Assembly: GCA_019787685.1 (NCBI GenBank)
Contig: JAHNUO010000002.1
Coordinates: 558,001-622,000 of the forward strand
Length of the DNA: 64,000 nucleotides
Direction of reading: 5' to 3'
From: Chiua virens
Taxonomy: Eukaryota; Basidiomycota; Agaricomycetes; Boletales; Boletaceae
Shown here: positions 37,425-49,400 of the stretch, piece after piece
How the letters are laid out: each line of letters opens with the position of its first letter
Position numbering within the stretch: position 1 is the first letter of the stretch
Program-made: the position numbers and the translations under genes
The notes under the pieces: generated by a model
The model's input: only the letters and a program-made list of their open reading frames with translations
What the model was told of the DNA's origin: nothing
The model's database searches: none

Positions 37425-38695
37425 ATGTCAACGCCCAGTTTCTTCCCGACCGCTGCTCTCGTGCGTACACCGTCTTCCTTCTGGTCCATCTTTTCATCTT
37501 CCTGCAGGACCATGCAGTAGCAGGGCTCGGCGCGGGTGTCGTCGCTGTCCTCTGCATGCACCCACTCGACCTTCTCAAAGTCAAGCTCCAGGTGTCGACT
37601 TCCAAGCCGCAGGGTGGCATCGGAAAGCAGATATGGAACTCCTTGCGCAGCATACAAGAGAATCAAGGCTGGAAAGGCCTCTACCGTGGCGTAGTCCCCA
37701 ACATTGTCGGAAATGCCTCTAGTTGGGGTCTCTACTTTCTCTTGTCCGTCCGTATCCCTCCGGAACCGCGTCTCGTCGCTGACATCGTATCGCCAGCTAC
37801 AACATGCTCAAGAAACGCGCCTCGGGGGATGACCCAAACTTCAAGTTGTCTCCCGGTGCTTACCTGCTCTGTTCCGCTCAAGCAAGTTCGCGTCCAGTCC
37901 TATTTTTTGCATCCCTACATGTCCTGACGTGCATGACAGGTGCTGCAACTGCCATCATGACCAACCCCGTATGGGTCGTCAAAGTACGCATGTTCACTAC
38001 GCGTGCAGGCGACCCCACTTCTTACAGGGGACTTTGGCGTGCGTGGTTCCTCTACCTACTCGACATGCTCTGACGCTTCCATGACAGACGGGTTTTCGTC
38101 GATATACCGTACAGAGGGCATACGTGGCCTATGGAAGGGGACATCTCTCGCGCTCTTTGGCGTCAGCAACGGTGCAATCCAGTTCATGGCTTACGAAGAG
38201 ATGAAGCAATGGGGCTTTGAGCAGAAACGAAAACGGTTGGCACGCGCGGGGAAAACGACGACGCCAGAGGACGATAAGCTCGTACGTTTCACAACATGTT
38301 CATGCTCGTGACCCTTGGATTTATACATTTACGCAGTCGAACATGGCATACACCGTCATGTCAGGTGCAAGCAAATTGTTTGCCCTTGGGGTGACGTATC
38401 CATACCAAGTCATTCGTTCGCGTCTACAAGTGGGTCTCACTCCCGTCTAATGCGTTGTTCTGACGTGTCACATGTTTCTGCGCAGAACAATGCCACGGCA
38501 CACATATATCCTGATATCTCCACTACAATCAAACGGACGTGGCAAGGCGAAGGCATCCAAGGTTTCTATCGTGGCCTCGGTACAAATCTGGTTCGTGTCC
38601 TTCCTGGCACATGCGTCACGTTTGTCGTATACGAGAACCTTGCCTGGTTATTCCGGACCACCGCTATTGGGCGCGAAAGAAGTAATCTGTCATAG
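37425..38695 (+). CDS. Mitochondrial carrier, FAD/folate type (FLX1/SLC25A32-like)
   Basis: Inner-membrane solute carrier of the SLC25 family with three repeat signatures: HPLDLLKVKLQ (about 37562), NPVWVVKVRM (about 37960) and YPYQVIRSRLQ (about 38400). Downstream of each is a G-x-x-G-L-Y/W/F-R/K-G motif: GWKGLYRGVVPNIVGN, GIRGLWKGTSLALFGVSNGA, GIQGFYRGLGTNLVRVLPG. The NPVWVVK form of repeat 2 points to the FLX1/SLC25A32 branch (FAD or folate import). The start was chosen at 37425 because MSTPSFFPTAAL splices in phase (intron from GTGCGT at 37461 to about 37508) into DHAVAGLGAGVVAVLCMHPL. An alternative ATG at 37397 gives no in-phase junction to the conserved DHAVAGLG start. Several introns interrupt the coding sequence. 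The exact substrate is not certain. Confidence 0.88.
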
Positions 38696-38904
38696 CCGCG
38701 CGCATGTAGGTAAAATTATGGTATCTTCACATAGTAGCTGCAGGTTTAAGCAAGAGATGGACCACATAGATACGCATCATTGTATATTCTTCAAGTGATA
38801 CACGACACACTAATCCACCTTCCCAACTCATTTATCCTTTCACTAATGCCCTGGAGTACAATTAGCAAATCTCAAATGATGTTTGATACTCAAAGTTGGT
38901 CGGT

Positions 38905-39037
38905 CAAAATAACTATAACAAATCAAGCTTCATCACGCGGAACGCCTGCACCCCCACTCGTTTGCAAGCCTGCTCAAGACGAGGAGACAAGCAAAGTAAA
39001 GGCGAGACTGGAGCTACTCGTAGCTCCCCACGCTCGA
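38905..39037. repeat. Imperfect direct repeat, copy 1
   Basis: Shares blocks AATAACTATAAC, TCATC-CGCG-GAA, CTCAAGACGAG, GAGACTGGA and CCCCACGCTCG with copy 2 at 39205-39333, in the same order and about 300 bp apart. Holds the hairpin at 39010-39027. Confidence 0.6.
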
Positions 39038-39204
39038 TCCAGTTTCGATCATCCCACCGACCAACAGAGACAGAGGAAGGAACAGAACATTTTACTTACT
39101 AAATCTGTGATGTCGTTCCTGGATTCAGAAAAAAAAGGCCATGAGCACCGATTCAAGAGGAAAAACGAGCAGGGGGGAAGCAACAGCAAAAACAAGAGGC
39201 GGAT

Positions 39205-39333
39205 CAAATAACTATAACCACACACTTTCATCGCGCAGAAGCGCCCACCCCTGCGTCCGTATATACATACAGCCTCAAGACGAGAATATATGCTGAACGA
39301 AGGAGAGACTGGATTGTAAGTCCCCACGCTCGT
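39205..39333. repeat. Imperfect direct repeat, copy 2
   Basis: Second copy of the ordered blocks listed for 38905-39037; the hairpin arms of copy 1 are not conserved here. Confidence 0.6.
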
Positions 39334-39528
39334 AAAGTGTTATTTAGGGTATCATCATTCCCGGAGAAGAAAAAATCATGTCAACGAAAGAATCGTACTC
39401 ACCGTGAACAGATGCAGACGCATGATAAATCGACAAAGGGAAAGAAAAACACGCCTCGGTTATTATTTGTGCATGTTGTACAAGACCTCCGAGATTCAAC
39501 AATACCAAACAACTGTTCCGTCAATTAT

Positions 39529-40319
39529 ATGGCATCCCTCTGTGAGTAAAAAAAAATTGCAACGAAAAAAAAAGAGGCAAACTTGACCACTTTCACTAGG
39601 TCGCCTTCGCGCACTCACGCGCCCAGCGCACCCAATACCCATTGGCATACCCCACACGACCATCCGCGCCTACTCCCTCCCCCAACCGCGCTTCAATCCC
39701 CAACCGCGCTTCACCCCCCCACCCGCCCGCCGCCACTTCGAACCCGCCCCGCTCGCCCGACCTCCCACCTCGCGCAGAACCGGCCCCGAACGCCGCCCGA
39801 CCAACCGTCAAATCCCATTCTCCCACGTCTACGTCCTCGACCCGGACACCAACGCCCGTTCTCCGATCAAACAACCCCTCGACACCCTCCTCGCCACGCT
39901 TCGACGCCGCCAAGGGCTCCGAACGGCGCGTCGTCGAGCTCGTCGCGACGTCGCCCGACCCGATCGTGCGGTTGACGACACGGAACGACATCGAGGCGCG
40001 GTACAAGGAGATGAGGCGCGCGGTGAGAAAGGGGGAGAAGGTCGGCGAGGAGTCAAAATCGGTACAGCTCACGTGGGGTGTTGGGAAGGCGGATTTGGAG
40101 CACAAGTTGCGCAAGGCGAGGCGGGATCTTGACAAGGGGTATCGTGTCGCCGTCGCCGTCTCGGTCAAGTATTCACGTAGACCGTCCAGCCGACAGGAAC
40201 TGGTCGCTTTCGGGGACGAGATCGCGAATGCACTCGGCGAGGTGGGCCGTGAGTGCAAGGAGCGCGAGGTGTCGGATCGGCTGATGGTTTTGTCGTTCCG
40301 GAAGACTAGCAGTTCATGA
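39529..40319 (+). CDS. Mitochondrial translation initiation factor IF3
   Basis: Nuclear-encoded mitochondrial IF3, which promotes initiation on mitochondrial ribosomes. Exon 1 is tiny (39529-39541, MASL). A GTGAGT...CACTAG intron (39542-39599) then leads into a classic mitochondrial presequence (RLRALTRPAHPIPIG, TTIRAYSLPQPRF). The IF3-N domain follows: IPFSHVYVLDPDTNARSPIK, then QPLDTLLATL. Near 39895-39915 the frame changes. The IF3-C domain continues in another frame: SERRVVELVATSPDPIVRLT, KSVQLTWGVGKADLEHKLRK, ARRDLDKGYRVAVAVSVKYS, ending LSFRKTSSS at 40319. No intron fits at the shift, so one base is probably missing or extra in the sequence. A long open frame on the opposite strand (39596-40258) is a shadow of this GC-rich region. 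Confidence 0.85.
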
Positions 40320-40391
40320 CGCGTGGCGTTCTTCGGGTCTGGCGCTGATATCTACTCAATGTGATGCATTCTCTATTGCTATTATACACCG

Positions 40392-43258
40392 CTAGCATAC
40401 TTTTCGCGTCCGTTGAGATATCCCCTTCCTCTCCAGCTGCATCAGACGTCGTCTACGACGCTTCCAACCGTGCCCTACCTTCTTCCACTCTGAACGTTGA
40501 ATTGGAAGTCCCCGCTCCTTGTGCGTCGGCAAGGCATGTGGGAAGAATCGCTTCCTTGGCATGGAGAACGCGAGTGGTTGGCGATTCACAGGTGGGGTTC
40601 CAGATTGGTTCATGGACCCGTACACCCACGTACCAAGGAACAGCCTTCTGTATGCCATCGGAATCTCAAAGCCAGCGTCCAGCATCCCATGCACAATCCG
40701 CTGCAAAAACGGGTTGCAATTCCGAGGGACCACACCCCGCCTCGAATACCGCATCATCGCTTTCCTCTCCTTCTGCCGCCAATGCGCCGGTCGCGTTTGG
40801 ACAGCCCGCCGTATCATCCCAGGTTGTCGTGTAAACATCTCTAGCGCAGCGTTGAAGAACCGAGCGTCTGGCTCGAGGTTGTACACGCGAGGTTGCGCAT
40901 CCGGGACGATGCGTGTGAGGGTATCGTAGATATCGCGTGCTGCGCGGAACATGGAGCGATAGAGCACCGCACCCATACGGAGTCCAAGCGTCCTCCTCGA
41001 CCGGTGTCTGCTCGCGATTTTGTCCTTGGCAAGCACATATCCCGCCCACCCTTTGACCTTGGTCTTCTTGTTCACGCGCGGCTGCCACTTGTGACTCCCA
41101 ATCTCAACCGACGCGTCCTGCAAAGCGAGTACGAACACGGAGGCCCTTGCGCGCTTCCTGCCGCATACTAGCTGCATCATGATTGTGTACGCGTGTACGG
41201 GGAGACACCATCCCTCGCCAACCTCGAAACCGTCACTTCCGGCCTTTAACCAACTGATCCGCTCAGCTTGTTTGGCGAGGAGCCAGACGCGCTCCGCGAG
41301 GCCCGTCTTTCCCGCTTTGCAAAGTGCGTTCAGAACGGAAGTGAAGAAATGAGGTCCAAGGCTGACTGCGCGAGAGAGCTTTTCTTGCCGTGCGCGATGT
41401 GCCATGATAGCACGCTCGTTAGCGCTGGGTGGGTTGTCGCCCCACTGCCGGATGATCGACAATGGCCAACTCAGGAAGAACGCGAAAGAGAATAGTAGCA
41501 ACCACATGTGGGTTCCCCGATGCTGTGAGGTGAGTGACGTAGGAGGTTAATGTGTACATGTCTGCTGGGACTTTGGAAGATACGGGGGACACCGCCAAGA
41601 GTTCGGTAAACGATTGAGTGTTTGAGTCAGGTCGAGGTCGGTGGGAAGCGCCTGATGAAACGACAATGCCAGTGGTCACTGTTCTCCTTTAGTTTCCGTA
41701 GTTCCGCAACAGCAAAGGCAACAATGTCATTCCGCCTCAGGAGGGTACCAGACCGTATGATGATGTTGTACGTGGTAATATCAGGCTTGAGATTAGGTCG
41801 CCGCACGTGTTCCATGTGACAGAGAACATCCCGAGCAAGCGAGACAGAGAAACGATGGCGGAGCGCATAGTGCAGGAGGGTGTTGTATGTCTCTCGCGAG
41901 AGAAGAGGCATGGCATGTATGGGTTTGCTTTGGTACTTGCCCGGTGGATCTTTTGCCTTCCGTGTTGGAAGGTCGTGTAAAAGGTCGAAGATGACACGAT
42001 GGAAATAACGGTGTGCGTTGACCGACCGTTCGCAATCCCCTTCTACAACCATGACCTTGTCCGGAAGCTTCGGACAGGAGTAAAGCGCCCGCAACAATTG
42101 AGAGAAATCGGAAAAGGGCAAGGACCGACTCTCGATAAGGCCGGCCAAGTAGGCTAGAGCCTGCAGCGCTTCTTCGCGGTCTCCCGAATCATCGGAAAGT
42201 TCGTCCTCGCATTTTTGAGTGATCGCCTTCAGTAGTCGTTTGGAGGGTATTCTCGTATGGATAAGCTCTTTCCAACGGGTGATCAACTGGGGCGAGGCAG
42301 CTCCTTGGCAAGTCTCTTGCTCCGTTATCCTCGCCTTAATCTCCTGAGCTTTCTGTGCTTTTGTCTCGTAGTCCTTGACGAGGAGAACGAACAATAATGA
42401 CCCCATGATGATCTCGCCTTGCAGCAAACAAAAGTTGACAAGGGCCGCGAAAGCACGGTCAGAGCATTGTCGTCTTTTCTCCCTCGCCTTGAGTAAAAGC
42501 ATAAGCGCAAAGCGGAGACCATCGTCTTCCACCGCGTCCGGGTTAATGGGTAGACTGTCTGGGATGAAACCGGGAGAGCGGGTGATAGAGGCACCCTTCT
42601 CTTTGAGCACGCTGAACACGGACGGAGGTGCTTGCGAGAGTGCTTCCGTTACCTTGACGAGGGTGGCCTGTCGCAAGGAAATGCCCTGTTTCATCAAAAT
42701 CTGCGCGGTCTCGTATGCATTGAGTGGCGACTCATTGCGAATCATGTGATGCAGCATGACATGAGCGGAGAGCTTCGGAGAGATGGGGTTGTCAAAAGGA
42801 ATGGGCGTGAATTCAAATGCAGGGATGAAGGGGAACTTGAGTGGTTCGGGATGTGGTTCTTTAGCGCGATTGGAGGCGTGTAACGAGTTGATGATGAAGA
42901 GTGCATCGCGAAACGCGCCGCTACTGCACGCTAGACGGACGGCTTTGGCGGCAAGGACCGCATAGCGTTGTGGTGACGATGGTGATTGCGCAGGGGATTC
43001 GGAAACTTGCGGAGAATGGTGTTCGGGCGCGCAAGCCGGTGAATTCGTACACGACTGAGCAATATGATGTGCAACAAAGAGCTCGTCTGCATTGGAAGGT
43101 CTGGGCTTGATAGATGCTTGGGGAAGCGAACGTTTAGAGGAAGAAGAGGAAACAGAGCGGGTAGGTGGATAGAACATGAATCGAGGACTCGTCGAATTGA
43201 CCAGGCGAAAGCCCCGACTGGGTGTGCTACGAGCTAGTTTTGACAAGGCCCATTGCAT
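40392..43258 (-). CDS. Mitochondrial PPR-like repeat protein (frame breaks)
   Basis: Large helical-repeat protein, probably mitochondrial. It starts MQWALSKLARSTPSRGFRLV (ATG at 43258), a basic Ser/Arg-rich presequence. Segments such as LKPDITTYNIIIRSGTLLRR and FFTSVLNALCKAGKTGLAER look like pentatricopeptide-type helical pairs, though repeats are weak. The C-terminus is very basic (WKKVGHGWKRRRRRLMQLER). The coding frame changes twice: near 41660-41690, and near 41440-41450 at a GGGG run where AIVDHPAVG continues as GDNPPSANERAIMAHRAR in another frame. Neither has a convincing intron, so indels are likely. It lies 183 bp from CBP80 in divergent orientation and 72 bp from the end of mIF3. Confidence 0.7.
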
Positions 43259-43439
43259 GGGTCTCGCATACCTTTAAGACAACCTTTTTGAACGTTTCCC
43301 GAGCGTACAGGATGGCACAAAGACTTACCCTGCAACAGCAAAGACTGGTCGAAGTAGAAGTTTGCACGTGACAAACAAAACTTGCAAGTCTCAGAGAACG
43401 TCGTCGGTTGCCCACGTAGAAAACAAAATTACTTATACA

Positions 43440-46400
43440 ATGAACTACGACAGACCACACAGAGGAGGGGGCCCTCATCGGCGCAGACACAACAGAGAAA
43501 GAGGTCAAGGTGAGGTCTTGTCCTCAACGGGTTCGATTCCGCACCGGAACTCGTTATGAATGCCTTACAGACGACTATGATCACGACCGTCGCCGGGAAC
43601 ATGACACCCCCGAGCAGGTTATTAAAAATATCGTCATGAAGATGGGTGAAGTCGTACGTGTGTGCTGTGTTGCCAAGAGTTCCCTATCCTGATACCCTGC
43701 CAGGATCCTGTTCAAGAAGTCCCCCGAGTAGCCAAACAGATCCGTGAGGCACCTGTCACGGTGGCATCTATATCGGAAGGTATTCGTGTCGCGTGAGTCG
43801 GCCCCCAGTTCCTTACCCATTTGCTGCTGACCTAGTACAGTGTCACCGAGCAACCCTACAAGATATCATACTATGCTGCCCTCCTCCGTTTGTTGCATGA
43901 CCCAGCACCTTCCGAGGCAGAGACTGTGCAAGCATCTGGGTCTTCATCCCTACCCTCCCTTGGAAAACTGGTCCTCGAGGACTTTTGGAAGGGCTTCCAA
44001 GGTTATCTCGATAGGCTGGCATGGCGTGACATACGCCTCTGTGTACGTTCATACACGCAAGGTCACTGCATGTACTGACCGCACCATTAGATACACTTCT
44101 TTGCCCACTTGATGGTTGCTCAAGTTATCTCTATCGAGTCCATGTCCGCACTTCTTCAGTCATTTGCAGCTGTCCTCGACGAGTTTGGCGTGTCGTATGG
44201 ACGGGGGAAGAATGCGGCTCTCTGTGCTACAGAAGGCCTGCTAATTGTATGTATTCCTTCTAGTTTTCTCGTTCGCTTACTTACCGTGTTCTAGGCCGGA
44301 CCAGTCATCAGGAAGAGTTCTTCGCCGAATACAGCTGAGATCATCAAAGCCATCCAAACTTTCAATGAATCTGTTACCTCCTCTAAAGTTCTTGTCCAAC
44401 CCATGATTTCTCTTGAATCCTCAGATGTTGCACTCGGAAACGCAGAAGAGGTGTGTTTTGTTAGATCTCTTTCTTATATTTTCTCACCGTAAGCTGCAGC
44501 TTCTTGAAAGTGGCCTCGCAGTGCTCAAAGTCCTCGAGTCGTCCGAGTTTCCGGATGCTTGGAACAGCGTTCCGCAGCCTTATCTTGACTACCCGGACCT
44601 AGACACCACTCTCACATCGCCTTTCGAGTTACCCTCTATCTTGGTCCCACCGGAGGTCATCGAGCTCGATGGTCTTGCAACCGACGCGGGTGAGGACGCT
44701 CAGGTGAAAAAAGAGGAATGGCCAGAGTACCTATTCCACTTGTTTGACGATACTGTGTGTATGGCTTGTCTTCGGGAAGCTGCTTCTTGACGTCTTTGAC
44801 AGATAACTCCAGATCCCATGAGCGTAGTCTGGTCTCTTCATCCGTTCTCACATCCGGGACATGATTGACATTTTCGAGGTCAACCGAAAGGAGTGTGCTA
44901 GACTGTTACTCGAGTACCCCAAGTGGTGCGTCCAGGGGACTTTCAAGCCCAGGTCTGGCGCACCATCCCCTCCCGAGGAAGACCCAAACGCTAAAAACTG
45001 GCAACTCGAGAGTGTTGTTATCGAAGTAAGCTGTGTTTCAAGCTGGTCGTTGCGATGTTAAGGATCATTTCATCCATCAGACGGTCCTCAGGCTCGTTAT
45101 TTCTTCTTCCGGAGTCGCCCCAAAAATCGATCTATTACATTGCGCTCATCACCGAACTTTGCAAAATCTCACCGACTACTGTTGGTCCAGCAGTTGGCAA
45201 GTCCATCCGAAAGCTATATACCTTGCTTGACGACGGACTTGACCCTGAAATTTCCCGTCGGTTTGTCGAGTGGTTTGCTGTACACATGAGCAACTTTGGG
45301 TTCCAGTGGGTATGGAAAGAATGGTAGGCACTTTTACTTCAAGCTTCTCGGGCTGCATTACGTTGTACTTGACCTGTTCCGCAGGGTTCCGGACCTTGCC
45401 CTCGTAGAGCAGCATCCGAAACGCTCCTTTATGCGCCGAGCAGTCGAAGTCGAAATTACGGTTGTCGTATCATGACCGAATCCTCAAAACACTTCCAGAG
45501 CTCATGCAAGCCGATTCGAGTGTGATCGCCACTCAACCACCTGGACCTAACTTTGAATATGAAGATCCCGGTAAGTTGTTCCGATTATCTCGGTTTCTGT
45601 TTCTCACCTGCCATTGACAGCGAATCCCTACTATGACGCCACCGAGCCTCTCCTCAGTCTCCTACGTGGCCGTTCCCGCGCTGATGAAGTCATATCTCAT
45701 CTCGACACCCTCAGAACGACTCTCGAATCGACCCCTTCTGCTCCCCACCCATTTTCGTCTATCGACGCCCTTGTGTGTTCGATTGCCGTCCAATCTTTGC
45801 TCTCGGTCGGCTCTCGGTCTTTTTCGCACTTACTCAACGCCATCGAACGCTACCTACCTTTCCTTCGCGGACTTTGCATCCCTGGTCTCGCGCCAGGCGG
45901 TGGCGACCTCACCGAGGCCAAAACCGGACATTCTCAACGCGGTCTTTACCTTTTGGAAGCGGAATCGACAAATAGTCGGAATCGTGTTCGACAAGCTGAT
46001 GCAGTACCAGATCGTTGACCCAACCGATGTCATCGCATGGACGTTTGGGAATTCCGCGCGCAATAATGGCGAGGATGGGACGAGGGGTCCGATGTTCGTC
46101 GGTGCGTTTGAATGGGATCTGATCAAGGGTGCGATGGACAAGGCAAACGGACGGGTGATGGTGGCGAGGCGAAAAGTGGCGGCGTTGAGAAAAGAGCAAG
46201 ACGATAGTATCGCGCGTGTCAAAGCAAGCGGTGGCGCGGATGCGGCAAGCATGGAAGCAGACGGGGAGGTGAAGCCTCTCGGACAAGGTCTGGGTCGCGT
46301 CTTTTTAAATCCTGCCGCGTCGTGCCTTTTTACGTCTACTGACGTCTATTTGCGATATAGATGACTCGGCAGAGAGTCCGCAGCTGACGACTGCGTTGAA

Positions 46401-46810
46401 AGCGTTTACGAGTCTGACGCGCGAGCAAAAGGGTGCGTTGTCGCGGACGATCGAAGGATTTGTGGCATGCCTCGCGCGCTCGACGAGCGATGGGTATCAA
46501 GACGCGCACGGGCATAGCGTGATTGGAGACGATGCTTGGGACCGACGTCTCACGTGGGGCAACGACGAATGGAAGACTTGGGAAACTTGGGGATGGTATA
46601 GACACTTTTGCAGAACGGTTCGTCTCATTCGTCTTGGGTTTATCATCCTGTGCTCACGCTCGACGTTCTCTTTTCTAGTATGCGCCGTACCTCCGCAACT
46701 ATGCGACGACGCTTAGCACGGTCGGCTTTGCCAAGATTCAGGATTCAATCGATCCTGCTGTCGAGCTGATCAAGAAAACGTGGGATATCGCGACAGGACA
46801 AGAAGCCTGA
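43440..46810 (+). CDS. CBP80: Nuclear cap-binding protein CBP80 (NCBP1)
   Basis: Large subunit of the nuclear cap-binding complex, which binds the m7G cap of RNA polymerase II transcripts with CBP20. The start MNYDRPHRGGG is typical. The MIF4G-type helical domains give KMGEVDPVQEVPRVAKQI, ISYYAALLRLLHDP, FWKGFQGYLDRLAWRDIRL, SVVWSLHPFSHPGHDID, CARLLLEYPKWCVQGTF, SIYYIALITELCKISPTTVG and PAVGKSIRKLYTLL. The C-terminal domain gives FKWKRN-like FWKRNRQIVGIVFDKLMQYQ and IVDPTDVIAWTF, with the stop at 46808-46810. Three single-base frame breaks (about 45088-45092, 45456-45460, 45917-45921) each look like one extra base: TVL|GSLFLLPESP, EVEI|RLSYHDRILKTL and EAK|PDILNAVFTFW. The last is in an AAAA run. 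Confidence 0.9.
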
Positions 46811-46961
46811 TATCTAGCTGAACTTTGTGATCATCGTTGTCCTTCGATTACTGTTTCATGCATAATTATTTTCGTGAAGAGGTCGTATTCAATTAGATCT
46901 CCGGTTCAAATTTGTTTCTTAAGATTCGGTTCATCACCCACCCACCTCCATTGTTGTACTA

Positions 46962-47388
46962 TCAGCACGCTGATCCCATGAATAACAGGCCAGCCGCGAC
47001 TACAAAACATTGAATGGGTGGTCGTGCCACTTCGCCTCCACCTCGGACGTCACGTACCATCTCGAGGTACGCGGCTCTCTGTTCACGTTCCCCCTCCGTT
47101 CGACCTGCCGAACCGCCAAGGTCGCTGTCGCCAGACGCTGTGCGAGCTGAAGGCGGAATCCCGTGATCGAATACGTTGTATGTATCTACATTCGAGCGGC
47201 TCAATGGAACCAACCATTTCCGCGCAGTTGGGCTCGATACGTGCACAGCCAGCGGAAGATGTCTTCTGGTTGGAACGTGCTCGATCGCTTGTCGTGGCCG
47301 TTCTAGCAAGCAGCTGGAGAAGGCGCAGATGATGTTTGATCTCATCTCTTACAGGATGCAGCTGGAGGACGGCATTATGATGGAGCAT
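46962..47388 (-). CDS. Possible small tail-anchored protein (uncertain)
   Basis: A minus-strand open frame ends ARPPIQCFVVAAGLLFMGSAC at 46962, a single hydrophobic C-terminal segment suggesting a tail anchor. An upstream ATG at 47388 starts MLHHNAVLQLHP before a possible GTAAGA donor. Exon phases could not be made consistent with a known family. It may be a real small gene with introns or a random open frame. Confidence 0.35.
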
Positions 47389-47849
47389 GGGAAATGACTT
47401 TTATTCTTCCCGTGTATCCTGCCCTTCAATTTCGCCAGTTCTGCGCAGGTCCGAGGCTGGCCCAGGTATGTTTGGTTCGTTCACTGTGGGACGATGACGC
47501 GACCCTTTGGAGACAAACTAGTAAAGCCTTTGACCGCAGCTTGTGAAAAAGGACAATCACCAGAAAAAAAGGGAATTCTAGAGGGTCTATTTTATTTCGC
47601 AATGGGGTCTCGCATGTACTAGAGAACAAACATGGGTATAAACACCATCGATCGTTGCAGTAGTTTTGGACCGTGACCTTGTGAGATATGTAGAGGTATG
47701 CGGGATTATTAAGGCCATAGACAAAGACGTCGATGACCACACAAACCGAATGAAACGGGAGAGAAACGAGGCAGCAGCCGCACCGGTCCGAGTCAGTTAG
47801 AGCAAGCGTCGAATGAAATGAGAAAAAAGAAGTGACCGAGGCGTTCAGA
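47389..47849. other. Intergenic, 460 bp
   Basis: No recognisable gene; probably the 3' flank of the Pho80-type cyclin and the 5' flank of the small minus-strand frame. Confidence 0.45.
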
Positions 47850-49400
47850 CTAGGGACTTGCCATCCCGACATCCTCACTCACTTCCCGCACGCCTCGTTG
47901 TGCTCTCAACTCTGGTGTTTCTTCACCCCTATCTCTATCTCTATCACCTCGCTCCGAAACGCCACAAACGTCATCTGCACGAAACACACCCTCACTTGGG
48001 GGTTCCTCCACGTCACCGCAACAGGAACTCGCCGAATTGGGCGGTCGTATCGTCGGTTCGTCATCCGTCGTATCACCGCCTTCTGTTTCGGTCTCGGTGG
48101 AAGTCTCGCTAAAGATGCTACTTGCATCATCATCTCGGGTCTGCACTGCCCGCATATTGGGTGTCCGGTCTGGTGCAACTGATCCTCCGTAGGCATCAAT
48201 GGCGCCCATTGCAAGAGCTGGCGCGGTCGAAGTCGCAGGGGATGGTGATCGGAATTGTGTCGATGGTATGCGAGGTGATTGAGTGGTCGTACTTGGTGAG
48301 GAAGAGGAGGAAGAGGGGCACGATTGCGACTGGGACTGAGAGAAGATAACGAGCTGTTCGGCATATTTTTGCATTTCTTCTGGTGATATGACCAGCGAGA
48401 AGTTATTTAGAAGAAGGAACTGGAGCTCTAGTTGGTTGAGCTCTGCTTGAGGTAGACCTCCCACCTAGATGACATGTGTGAATATCCCAAGTAACTTGAT
48501 CACTGTTTCAGCGGAGATCGGAAGGGAATGACACACCTTGGCGTATCGCGAGTTGGTGTAAAACACGTCACTGAAGAATTTGCTGGCCACGGTGACACCA
48601 GCAATAACTAATCGGTGGACGTTGTATGAGTCGATCACAAACGTACGGCCGGTAGCTTCGGCGGCGAGACGAGACATGCGGTCGAAATAGACAAGGAGGG
48701 CGAGAAAGACTTCGTTTGTCGTGGGACAATATTTGAGGATGCGAAGTAGGTATGCTTCGAGGGTGATGGTAGGGATATTGCGGGCGTGAAAAGTGAGGGC
48801 AGAAGCGGGATTGGCCAGGGCGGTGCGTGAGGCTGTAGTGAGAGAACGCCAGACAGGAGTACGAGAAGCAGTGTCTGGTGATGTGGGCTGGGAGTGATTT
48901 GGAAGGGTATGGACTGGCAAATCTGGAGAGGAGAGGGCATCGTTGGAGCGTGCGATTTGGGTGAACAAGGAAGCAAGGAGCTTGAGGAGATCTGTCGGGG
49001 CGTATGAATGGATGTCGACCTGCGGGGAAAAGGATGTTTGTGGGGGGAGTTGAGAGAGATGTGTGGGGGTGTTATCGGGAGAGGGAGAGGAAGCGGATGA
49101 AGAAGGGATGGTATGGGAGTGTTGTGGCACGGCATTCGGCCGAGCGAGGGTGGGGTCGTGGGCCACTGTTACGGGGTGCCTTGAAGGGTTATAATGGGAG
49201 GAGGAGGAAGGTTGATGAGCGGAAGAGGGAAAAGGATGCTGTATTGGGGGTTTGCGGTGGGAGGCCCTGGTGGAGCGAGCGGATGAGGATGGGGGTTGAG
49301 GGATTGGTAAAGAGGACAAGGAGGACAAGTTTCTGTCGATCGTTCTGTGTTCAGAATTATGGAGCGGATTGACGAGGGCGAGCATGATGAAGGTCGTCAC
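47850..49400 (-). CDS. Pho80-type cyclin (Pho85 cyclin)
   Basis: Cyclin of the PHO80/PCL7 class, partner of a Pho85-type kinase. The long Ser/Pro/His-rich N-terminus is followed by the cyclin box: NIPTITLEAYLLRILKYCPT, TNEVFLALLVYFDRMSRLA, FVIDSYNVHRLVIAGVTVA, SKFFSDVFYTNSRYAKV. After an intron (about 48465-48535) it continues GGLPQAELNQLELQFLLLNN, FSLVISPEEMQKYAEQL. The tail is acidic and Ser/Glu-rich with no motif. PHO80-class cyclins commonly control phosphate or glycogen signalling, which is known for the family, not shown here. The start could also be the ATG at 49385. Confidence 0.9.

Larger units (their letters stand above)
38696..39528. other. Intergenic region with imperfect direct repeat
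   Basis: 833 bp between the carrier and mIF3 genes. Two imperfect copies of a ~130-bp segment are visible: 38905-39037 and 39205-39333, each starting CAAATAACTATAAC-like and ending CCCCACGCTCG. The first contains a perfect 8-bp inverted repeat with a 2-nt spacer (GGAGCTAC-TC-GTAGCTCC, 39010-39027). No protein-coding signal was recognised. Confidence 0.6.

Noticed and set aside
39596..40258. Long minus-strand open frame
   Set aside because: Antisense shadow of GC-rich mIF3 coding sequence; the plus strand carries clear IF3 motifs.
43520..43560. GGTTCGATTCC looks like a tRNA B box
   Set aside because: It lies in the first CBP80 intron; no A box, no T-arm pairing and no clover-leaf could be drawn around it.
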